From Lates calcarifer (Eukaryota; Chordata; Actinopteri; Centropomidae), in assembly GCF_001640805.2 (NCBI RefSeq), contig NC_066838.1, forward strand, positions 22,317,928 through 22,381,927: a DNA stretch of 64,000 bases, in the 5' to 3' direction. Shown here one piece after another: positions 1-9,059 of the stretch (positions are counted from its first letter, which is position 1; each line of letters opens with the position of its first letter). The notes under the pieces are model-generated. The model was not told the origin of the DNA. It worked only from the letters and a program-made list of their open reading frames with translations, and did not search any database. Position numbers and translations under genes: made by a program.

Positions 1-697
1 GTATTACCAAGAGTCAAATAACTAGATCAGTACCATTCCTGTGTGTGTAAGATAAATTTGAATTGTGATGATATTACAGTCCTGTCGTCACTGTGAGGAT
101 GGTCAGGGAACCAACAGACTCCTTGAAGTAGCCTCACACATAACCTCTGTTAAACTATAGTTTGATGTTTTATACTTTGTGCATTTTAAGGAATAAATCT
201 AGATAAAATGTGAGTTGTAGAAGTGCTGGTAGGTGGGTTTGCTCCTGTTACCTCGCCCCATTAGCCCTTTTGTATTTTTCCAGTCTTCATGCTAAGCTAA
301 TTGGCTGCTGGCTGTAGCTTCATATTTACTGTGCAGAAATGAGAGTGGTATTAGCAAGAAAGTGAATAAGCATATTTCCCAAATGTAATTTTAAGTGTAT
401 CTTAAAGCACTTTCTGTTCTGCTGTGGTAGCAGCTGCTGCTCATATCTACTACCCTGCTCCCAAATGTATTTCAGACAAGTTGCTGTGTGAATTTAAAAG
501 TAAAATACATTGCTTTGACTTGTGTTTGTGTATTTTTGTACCAAATACTGACATACAGTGTTTGCAACAAGTAAAATACTCTTAAAAATAGAATCATGTA
601 ATAATGACACACTACTCACAAATGTTACTGTGTGTGTTTGTGCTGTGTAGAGATGATGAATAGTGTTGATCGAACCTGTTTTTCTGTCTGTCTGCAG
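1..697 (+). other. tfcp2 intron (3' part), carrying a repeat fragment
   Basis: This is intronic sequence upstream of the first visible tfcp2 exon, ending in a pyrimidine-rich stretch and CAG at 695-697. No further coding exon is visible. It holds a right-end fragment of a dispersed repeat at about 275-388. Confidence 0.8.
275..388 (-). repeat. Dispersed inverted-repeat element family A, right-end fragment
   Basis: The motif CCAGTCTTCATGCTAAGCTA followed by TTGGCTGCTGGCTGTAGCTT is the reverse complement of the TTAGCTTAGCATnAAnACT half seen at 14418-14530 and 34749-34830, and it matches the right half of the fuller copy at 21981-22307. It continues through GAGAGTGGTATTAG and GCATATTTCCCAAATGT, which I recognise from memory as the outer end of an abundant perch-like fish repeat. 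No coding potential is seen. Confidence 0.75.
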
Positions 698-1191
698 TAT
701 ATCACGCCATCTACCTGGAGGAGCTAACAGCTGCTGAGCTGACAGAGAAGATCGCTCAGCTCTTCAACATCTCACCCAGACAGATAAACCAGATCTTTAA
801 ACAGGGTCCCACTGGCATTCACGTGCTTGTCAGTGATGAGGTAAATTATTGTTTTTTTGCTCTTGAAGGCTCCACATTCAAATCACAGTCACAGATGGAG
901 ATGAGATTAGCTGTCATTACACATGTTAGTAAACAGCTTTAGCTTGTTTCCCCTCCACATTTAACATTAACTCTCTTTTTAACAGATGATTCAGAACTTC
1001 CAGGATGAAGTGTGTTTTGTTTTGGACACAATGAAAGGTAATAAATGATGATGATTTATTTGTTTCTATATTCAGCCTAGAGATGAACTCTATCATTGCA
1101 AGTTTATTTATTAAACCTTCCCCTGCTATGTTTCCTTTTCCTTCTCTTTCCAGACGACACAAATGATGGCTACCACATCATCTTGAAGTGA
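698..1191 (+). CDS. tfcp2: tfcp2, C-terminal three coding exons (partial gene)
   Basis: This is the 3' end of the CP2/LSF transcription factor of the grainyhead-like family, which binds DNA as dimers or tetramers in the nucleus. Coding exons are 698-840, 986-1037 and 1154-1191, each flanked by AG and GT, with TGA at 1189-1191. The first begins with two bases finishing a split codon, then reads [20 protein letters not shown] and continues through the [13 protein letters not shown] segment. The second reads [17 protein letters not shown] and the third ends NDGYHIILK. Splice phases join without a break, giving about 76 residues. The [10 protein letters not shown] and DTMK wording fits TFCP2 better than UBP1 or TFCP2L1 (family sequences from memory). 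This is the conserved C-terminal oligomerisation region; the CP2 DNA-binding domain lies upstream of the window. Confidence 0.95.
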
Positions 1192-2475
1192 ATACTGGGG
1201 AAGAGAATAATGTAGCCTTTCTTTAGACCCAGTCCAGTCAGCCCCTCTAGAGCGTTCTACTCCTCGCTGTTCTTGGAATATGTGGCGATGCCCCCGAAAA
1301 ACCTCTTGAGGCTGCTAGGAGGAACCTGCGACTGAAGCACGTGGCCCCTCTCCTCACTTTTACCTTATTGTCTTACTTTTGAGGGAGTGACTCCGTTACC
1401 ACAGCGAAGTAACATTTCTCCTTCCCGCCCTTCCATTGCCTCCCTTAAATGGTTGCATTTTCCTCTGTTGCTTATGTCATATGAAAGGGGTTAGTGGCAC
1501 TACAGCTGCTATCACTGTTTATTTGTTTGCTGAGCATCTGGTGTGCCAAAACTCTGTGCTTCAGAATCAACAGTTTGTTGTTTCTTAGAAAAAACAACCA
1601 AAAAAAATCAAGACAGTTACATTGACAGTACTTCCAGTCTGGAATGTAGCGTGATTTGTTGTCGTCACGCTAGCTTGCCTTTCGGGATCCACTTTGCCAG
1701 TCTGCAGGAAACATGGTGTAGCTAACACGGTCACACGGTCAAATCAAATCAACACAACAGAGGCATCAAAATCAGCAATCAGGACATTAAGGGAAACTGC
1801 TGGAACCCAGCTGTGCTTCTGTGATTCCTTTGAAAGCTAACAGTCTCAGTCCTTCACTGGTTTGTATTGTTATGTTTGAGGGAAAAAAACAAAAACATTT
1901 CCAGCCCCCCCACTAAACACTGTCAGGTCCTCATAGTTAGTGTAGAGCGCATACTGGCACTGGTGGTTGTTTCTTCAGAATCTTGAAAGATGATGAAACA
2001 CTGTCTTATGTGAGTGATCACACCAGCAAACTGTCCTTGGTCCATGTGCTTCCTATCTCTATCAGCTTATTTAGCACATTTTTGTTTTGGCCATTTTCCA
2101 ACATTATTTTTGAGCAGATCATTGCTTCATGATGAATCATGCATTACGTTGGCAGTTTTTTTTTTTTTTAATAATCCTTTTTTTTTAAAAAAAAAAAAAA
2201 AAAACTTACTTACATCTCTTCATCATTGTTCTTGGATGTTACCACTTCCAAATACTAATCCATGTAATGGGCTTGTTGGACACAGCGGAGCTGCATGTGA
2301 AAAGATATGGTTAGTTTATGTTCAATCCATTGTGCTGCTTACATGAAATTGATAGCTTGACATTTTAGATATCCATCTTTGCCCCATCTCATCAGCATTA
2401 TTAAAATACTTACCCATGTACTGGCTGCCATCTGTTTCTCTCCTCATAGTCTTTGCAAAAATAAAGATGTGTGTG
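1192..2475 (+). other. tfcp2: tfcp2 3' UTR
   Basis: This non-coding stretch follows the tfcp2 stop codon. The best polyadenylation signal is AATAAA at 2460-2465, followed within 10-20 bases by a GTGTGTGTTTTTTT tract that suits the downstream GU/U-rich element. The end is therefore inferred near 2480-2490. A long T tract facing a long A tract lies at 2157-2204. ORFs here show no homology I recognise. Confidence 0.65.
2460..2465 (+). terminator. Probable tfcp2 polyadenylation signal
   Basis: Canonical AATAAA, 1.27 kb after the tfcp2 stop and about 310 bases before the csrnp2 promoter motif cluster. It is followed by a GT/T-rich stretch at 2467-2483. Confidence 0.6.
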
Positions 2476-2773
2476 TTTTTTTTAAAAACAACAATATCCT
2501 AAATGTTCCTACGTCCATCAGGAATGGTATTAACACACAGCTTTCCCTTTGTTGGACAGATGTGGAGCCTTACTATATACATGGACAGTCATTTTGTTGC
2601 CATAGAAACTAGGTTTTGTCAAGACAATAATAATCATGTCATATACAGTAAATCAGATTCAACCAAGATGCAGGTTCGTGTTAAATGTCCTCCGTGTCAT
2701 GATACTGTCAATTTTTTTGCACATCTGTCTCTGCTCGGTATGAACAAAGGAGCAGGGGAAAAAAGGAAAATCA

Positions 2774-2834
2774 CTACATTTCCCAGCATGCTCCGGCGCA
2801 GGGCATGCCTGTGATGTCACAATAAGTATATATA
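2774..2834 (+). promoter_or_regulatory. csrnp2 core promoter: ZNF143/SBS-like motif, CRE-like site, TATA-like box
   Basis: ACTACATTTCCCAGCATGCT at 2774-2793 closely matches the ACTACAnnTCCCAGnATGC motif bound by ZNF143/STAF (motif known from the literature). TGATGTCA at 2812-2819 differs by one base from the CRE TGACGTCA. TATATATA at 2827-2834 is about 25-30 bases upstream of a pyrimidine-rich TTTCTTCCTCC stretch at 2850-2861 that would suit a start site. The flank becomes CpG-rich from 2880. The position just upstream of the inferred non-coding exon makes this the likely csrnp2 promoter. The start site is inferred. Confidence 0.65.
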
Positions 2835-2857
2835 CGGCTACAGGGAAGAATTTCTTC

Positions 2858-3023
2858 CTCCATTGTTACGTTGTAACAAACGGGGCCGGGGCGAAACGGG
2901 GGAGAAAAGGCGTCTTTAGGATATTTGCAAACGTTTAGACTCGAAAACGAACCAGGGCCCAGTTTTCGTGTTAATGCGAGAAGACGGCGAAGTGAGCCCA
3001 GCCGACTGACTGAACCCGCCCCG
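2858..3023 (+). other. csrnp2: Probable non-coding exon 1 of csrnp2 (5' UTR)
   Basis: This CpG-rich stretch starts about 25-30 bases after the TATA-like box and ends at a good donor (CCG|GTGAGAG, GT at 3024-3025). It contains a perfect 7-base inverted repeat at 2863-2879 and one upstream ATG whose ORF (2974-3009) ends inside the exon. The main ATG is in the next exon, so this one would be untranslated. A second possible donor, CAG|GTAAG at 3546, could serve an alternative or longer first exon. Boundaries are inferred without transcript data. Confidence 0.5.
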
Positions 3024-5348
3024 GTGAGAGAGAAAAAGGATAAACGAACACAGATGTCAGCGGATTTCTCCATTGCAAGCAATCCAAGGCTCACATCAGG
3101 GAGATAAGACATTCGGCTGTTTACATTATTCATGCTGCACCGAAAATGTTGGGGAATAAATCGCAGCTAATCATATGACGCCCCTCTTTCCTGCCGTCTG
3201 TCCTTTAAATAGATAGGCATGCATTTAAATAAAACCGGCAGGTCTAATAGGCAGCTCCTGTTTTCTGCCTGATCCTTCACTGTGCAGAACAATGAGCATG
3301 GAGCCTAAGTAGCCCAACATAGTCAGATATCAAGTGTTGCAAATTGACAATCACGCAAGATTTCAGTCAGATCAGTTTGGGTTTAGCTTTGCCATACGGT
3401 TGCAGTCTGGATCCTCGGTGCAGGGATATCGGTTTTGGCACAAAAAAGCATCTTACAGGGCGTTGAAAGATTGATGTGCAGCTCGTACTGGAAAGAGAAA
3501 CGACCTACGAGTTGGTTGGAATAAGGGTCCCTGTTTCTGCCCCAGGTAAGAAGGTTTAGTATTTCATTAACTGGGCGGCTTGCCATTGTGTGTGTGTGTG
3601 TGTGTGTGAAAAATGAAGAGAGCTGGTATACTGGAGAAAGAGGGAGAGAGAGAGAGAGGGAGAGAGAAGGCCTTTGCCTGTCAGACTGATAACATTAAAC
3701 CTCCCCCAACAAAAGTCTGGTCAGTTGCTGCATACACACAGTTAAACAAATACGTCTTCTGCACACTGCATGTCCCTGGAGGTAAATACACCAATTCACA
3801 AAGTCACAATTGTCTTCTCAACATACTGTAGCCTGCCACAGTGCAACCAAGTCCTTAAAGGAACAGGAGGGTGACTCTTGATTTTCACAAGAGGAACGAG
3901 CCTAACATCAAAATTCAGCCTCTGCTCTATTTGCTCTATTTATATATGAGTCCCAGTTGGAAAATGGTTCACACTGATGCCATAACCACACCAGTCTCTG
4001 CACTGAATGAACCTGTAAGACCTGCACTTGTTCGTCACAGCCTCTTCAGGGGTTAAATTTGGTTCTCAAATAGCAGCATAAAGGAAAAATCCACATAAAA
4101 GCAGAACCTCTGTGCTTTTTTTCCACAATGATTTTGCTCTGTAACATCACAATCGCACAGTTACAGCATCTCCCTGAGCACCAAGACATGAATTAATTAG
4201 TGACAGAGTTGGGGTTGTCATCTTTCTTTGAGATATTACATCAAATTTTAGGACTTTCTAACATAAAGTTCCTTCATAACCCAGTGAAATCATTACGACT
4301 GCAGCAGTTGTTTCAGTATTCACTGTCCACAGAGCAGCTTCAGGATTTGTCTCTACATGACATCATCTCTCTGTTTAGCTTCAGGACAAACTGCACTATA
4401 TTCAGTATTATAGAAATGTTACATATTAGTCTTGTTTAAGGTGGTATTTTCTGTTTGAGAACTTAAAAACCTGTATGGATGATGGCTCATTTGGAGCTGT
4501 CCCAATGTGTAGTGATGATTTAATATACTGCTGTCAGTAGCATGTGACATGTTAACCCAGGCACGTATGAAAATGTACTTTTATACAGATGTAGATTTGC
4601 ATAATAAAGCAGTAATTACCTTTAAAAATATGTTATTTATACCATAGAGGATGCTAATATGATAGTTTAGGACATGTACACGCTGTTTCTATGTAATATC
4701 ATCATGCATATTCTTTTATTTGGATTGTATCTTGAATATACAAAACTTTGTGAGATGCAGTTTGGCCACAGACTTATAGGGCAAAACATAATATAACATG
4801 ATACATACGTTAAGCTGGTTCCATTCACCTTGTTCGACCTCTCCTGTTAATGTGATTGATCAGCTCCAGCTTTCAAATTCACTCATATTGACAGTTTATA
4901 GAGGAAAAAAAAAGAACACGAAGCCGTAGAGATCATTTGCTTCAAGGCTGTTCACATACCCCGTGCTTGCCTAGTTGCCATGGTGACGTTTCTAGACTTG
5001 ATGATTTCAAAGTAGGATTTCATGTGAGACGGAGAGGTGGAGGGGGTGGGGGGGGGGCAGAGAGAGGAAATGATGGAGCTGGAATACAGATGAAAGGAGA
5101 CAGGACCAAACAGCTGATGTCACCTTTTGGTTTCTGTGTTAGCGTTGAGAATTGAACAGAAACAGTTTGATCCGGTTCTCTGATTGACGACAGGAACATT
5201 TTGTCTCTGAGGTAGTAAACAAATATTACACAGTGCCACAGACGTTGTCCAGTCTGTCTTTCAAATTGTTCCTGGTGCAGTGTTTTTTTTTATTCTCTCT
5301 CTCTCTCTCTCTCTCTGTGGCTTGACGTGTGCTGCTCTCTGCCCCCAG
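3024..5348 (+). other. csrnp2 intron 1 (inferred)
   Basis: No coding sequence is recognised. It contains GT and GA microsatellites (about 3587-3608 and 3645-3668), a G-rich run near 5037-5057, and a CT repeat at 5295-5316. The CT repeat lies a little upstream of the acceptor CCCCCAG at 5342-5348. Confidence 0.6.
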
Positions 5349-5361
5349 ACACCGAGTTTCC

Positions 5362-7773
5362 ATGGAGGCAGGTTCGTCCCTCAGCCTCAAACGACGATAT
5401 GAAGAGGTGGACAACAGCTCTCCATTCTCTACACCTAAGGACTCGGACGATGACATATCCAGTAGTGACAGCGCTGACAGCTGTGACAGCCTCAACCCTC
5501 CTTCCAGCACTGCATTTACCCGTAAGGAACAACAGAAGACACACATTAAAGGCAATACACCCTAAAACCCACTCAAACAGTTAATTAGAAAAAGTACTTC
5601 CAGTCATTACTCATGAATAACATTACATTCCCAATCTCCTCTCTTTTAGCCACCTCCATCCTCAGACAGCACAAGCCGTCACCGGGTGGGAAGCGGGTGC
5701 GTTTCGACGTGGTGACGGTGTATTACTTCCCCCGGCGGCAGGGCTTCACCAGCGTGCCCAGCCAAGGGGGCAGCTCCCTGGGCATGGCCCGTCACCACTC
5801 CTCCATCAGACACTACACGCTGGGCGAGTTTGCACGTGAACAGGAAACCAGCCACAGGCACACTTTACGCCAGCACCTGCGCCAAGAGAAGCTCAACGCC
5901 CGCAAGATGAAGGTAAATTCAGACAGAAGAGTGTTTGACCTAAAAGGATGAAGTAAATAATACCACATTGCAAAGGGCTGTTCTTTGGGTCAAGTATACA
6001 GTATTTCCATTTTAACTGAGAGATAAAATTCCACTTGTATAGCAGTCCTTTTTTTTCTTCTTCTCCCATGAATTATCTCATGACCTCTCAGCTTTATCTT
6101 GTGACCCCTTATCCCCTCTCTCCATTTTTGGAACCACTGCACTAAACTACCAAAATTTATATAAAGTGGCTCCATCTTAAAGAGCTACAACAGTGAAATG
6201 CAACAATCTAACCGAGGAATATACACGTAGAATAAAACCACAGGGGCTTCTGCAGATTGAGTACTTTTACTTTTGACACTTTAAGTACATTTTGGTGATA
6301 ATTCCTCTGCACTTTAACTCAAATAGGATCATGAAATCTAAAAACTTTTCCTTTGAATGGAGTATTTTTACACTGTGGCACTAGTTCTTTTACTTCTTCC
6401 ACCACAGTCCCATGGAAAGTTTTATATGAACGAATTAAGCCACAGATAAATCTGTTTTTGAAATATCAGTCTCTAGGATAATTATTTGCCACCTGAACTC
6501 GAACCACAGTTCACACTTCTACACTAACCGTCGTCTACAGCTGACGAGGAACGGCACAGTGGAGTGTGCTCAGGCCGACCTGCTGACCCTCGAGGACGTA
6601 TCAGACGAGGACCTCGATGTGGACGGGGTGGAGGTGGACGACTGTTTCTTCCTCCAGCCGCTGCCCACGAAGCGGCGTCGGGCCCTCCTGCGAGCCTCCG
6701 GCATCGCCCGCATAGATGCACGGGAGAAAGCCGAGCTCAGAGCCATCCGCCTCTCGCGGGAGGAATGTGGCTGCGACTGCCGTTTGTACTGCGACCCCCG
6801 ACACTGCGGCTGCAGCCAGGCTGGCATCAAGTGCCAGGTAAGGATTGTTGGCTTGTCTGTGGATGTGCAGAAAGGAGAGAACCAACGTGCAATCTGCTGA
6901 GAGTCAAATGAGTCAGTATGTGCTGCTCGATAAAACCTGTGCCCTTTTTAATTTGAAGTTTTGTGTGTATTTAGCATTTGTTTTCCCATAGGCCTTTTTC
7001 ACTGAAGATATCTGACTTGTCGTAGCAGGAAAATCACAGGTGTACATAATAAAATTGATGAAGGCTGAATTCCATCTAGCTGTGTCAGTCTCATGCTGGC
7101 TCACTGTCACACTGTCATAGCATTGAGCCATTAATTACATTAGTAACACCTGTGCTTTTCCTACTATGACAAGTCAAAATATCTCCTTCATAAAAGGTCT
7201 ATTCATTTAATTGTTAGCAAATACTTTTGTTTTAATTACATCGTCATTTGTTCTAACTGTAAACCACTCGGCATTGTGTGCCCATGAAGTAAACATTCAG
7301 TTATTCTGGTGAGACTCTCTTTATTGTTTGAAAAGATGAAAACAGATCACTGTGTCACCATAAGATAAATTGTGCTCCTGCAGGACTTCAATGGAGTTTT
7401 GCCAAGTTTACATCTTGCATGTGTCTTGTAAAGCTGGATGTTTTATTCTGGGTGAACATGGTCACTCTTATCTGTCCTCCATTTGTTGAAATCCAGTGTT
7501 GGTACTGTGGTTTCAAATGTGGGCAGTGAGATAGTCCCAACTGGAAGAGAATAACCTAAAGGACACTCTGTGCATGCAGAGTAGTCATGACAGATTTTAC
7601 TATTTTGTTTCCATATGATGCAGAACTGCAGTCAAATCGATTCACTGAGATTGAAAAGCATCTGTTTTACTGATCAGTGCAGTGAAACAAGTAGAATTTA
7701 AAATCAATGCAGTGATGCAGTGAATGAGTCATACCATAATCTCTCTGCACCTTATTTCTCACATTTCAACTCT

Positions 7774-7816
<43 letters not shown>

Positions 7817-9059
7817 TATATTGATATTTTTTTCATATCAACATTAAAATCCTTTTACCTCCGAGTGTGTATGTTGCTGAATGATTGAGTTTCTTATGTT
7901 GCTATGAATTAGTAGTACAATGGGATCTAAAAGTCTGAGACGGCTTTCCCATTCACTTGAATGTCTCAACATCTGTCTCTGTCCTTTAAGCTGCACAACA
8001 CTTAAATAACTTACATGACATTGACTCTTTTCTGTTAAATAAAATGAAAGTGAAACTGAAATTGTTTTCTCTTCTTTCTTTCCCAGGTGGATCGAATGTC
8101 TTTCCCGTGTGGCTGCTCTAGGGATGGCTGCGGCAACGTAGCAGGTCGTATCGAGTTCAACCCTCTACGTGTGAGAACTCACTACCTGCACACCATCATG
8201 AAGCTGGACCTGGAGAAGAGGAGGATGCTCATTCCAGGGGACTGGGGACCAGTACACTGAATCTGACCCAATGTCCTCCCCCACTTCCACTTGCCCTACT
8301 TCCCCGGACCTGTCCTCTGTCACTGGTGTGGACTCTGAGCTAGAGGAGAGCGAGGTGCAGACAGTCGTGGAGGTTCAGGATCTCCTGGCGGAGCAGGACA
8401 TACTGGAGCGAGAGAACGAGACAGCTGTATTGCACCTGCAGAGTGCGGAGGAGCAGGAGAGGAGGGAGAGAGAGGAGGCCGAAGGCGAAGCAGTGCAGCA
8501 GGAGCTGGATGCCGAAGGTCTCACAGAGCAGCCTCTCTGCCTTCTGCCCAGTGCTTTGGGAGGGGAGCTGCCCGAGCAGGCAGAAGTGCCGGGTGTGGAG
8601 CAGGTTCTCCTGCAGGGGCCATTCCCCACCGGGGCCACCGTGTTGTGCATCACTGACAACCAGGAGGAGAGCCCCTCTGACCTTCTCAGAGACTCCACTT
8701 CTCTGCTCTACTATCAGCTGAGTCCCATACAGCCTGGAGCCTTTGAGACCCTGCCCAGAGCAGAGGAGGCTGAGCAGGAGGAGCGCTTGGTGAAAGAACA
8801 AGATACAGGAGGAGGCAAGTGTGTGGAGGGGAAACAAGGAGAAGGAGGAGGAGAGGAGATGAAGGATGATAAGGCTGACAAGATCACCTGCAGGCAGAGT
8901 TTGGGCAAGCCTTTGACCAATGCGATTCTGTGCTCAGACGAATGCGTGGCAGCAGTGGAGGAGAAGCCCTCGAGTTGTCAGCAGAGCCTCTCTGAAGAGC
9001 AGTGCCGAGGGGAGTCCTGCCTGGGAGAAGAAGTAGATCCACTGCCTCCTGAAGTTTAA
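5362..9059 (+). CDS. csrnp2: csrnp2, cysteine/serine-rich nuclear protein 2, with an apparent frameshift in the last exon
   Basis: CSRNP (AXUD1/TAIP) family nuclear protein; members are reported as sequence-specific transcriptional activators. Coding parts: 5362-5521, 5650-5912, 6541-6837, 8087-9059, all with AG/GT borders and matching phases. Residues 1-53 are acidic and serine-rich after a basic KRR. Exon 3 holds the family signature [19 protein letters not shown]. Exon 4 has a basic KRRR (185-188, putative NLS). Ten cysteines at 217, 219, 221, 225, 230, 232, 239, 248, 250 and 255 form the Cys-rich core. The reading then passes [20 protein letters not shown] and hits TGA at 8258-8260 after residue 297. 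The following frame is open across this point to TAA at 9057-9059 and carries the family motif [14 protein letters not shown]. One base too many around 8222-8260 explains the break. Joined, the product would be about 563 residues, near the human 543. Confidence 0.93.
5522..8086 (+). other. csrnp2 introns 2-4
   Basis: Intron 2 is 5522-5649 (128 bases), intron 3 is 5913-6540 and intron 4 is 6838-8086. Exons 3 and 4 lie between them. Intron 4 contains an AC microsatellite at 7776-7813. No other gene or RNA is recognised. Confidence 0.8.
7776..7813. repeat. (AC)n microsatellite
   Basis: About 19 uninterrupted AC units in csrnp2 intron 4, followed by an AT-rich stretch. The alternating purine-pyrimidine tract could form Z-DNA and is likely polymorphic. 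Confidence 0.95.

Noticed and set aside
6559..6911. Overlapping 113- and 115-codon ORFs on the + strand and two on the - strand
   Set aside because: Only the frame starting at 6541 continues the csrnp2 exon with the family Cys motif. The others are shadows of GC-rich coding sequence.
8209..8340. Small intron explaining the csrnp2 frame change
   Set aside because: No GT...AG pair of plausible length (over about 70 bases) removes the TGA while keeping the conserved flanks in frame with good splice signals.
8340..8837. 165-codon minus-strand ORF
   Set aside because: It lies antisense to the csrnp2 C-terminal coding region; its leucine/serine-rich composition is what antisense of Glu-rich coding gives.
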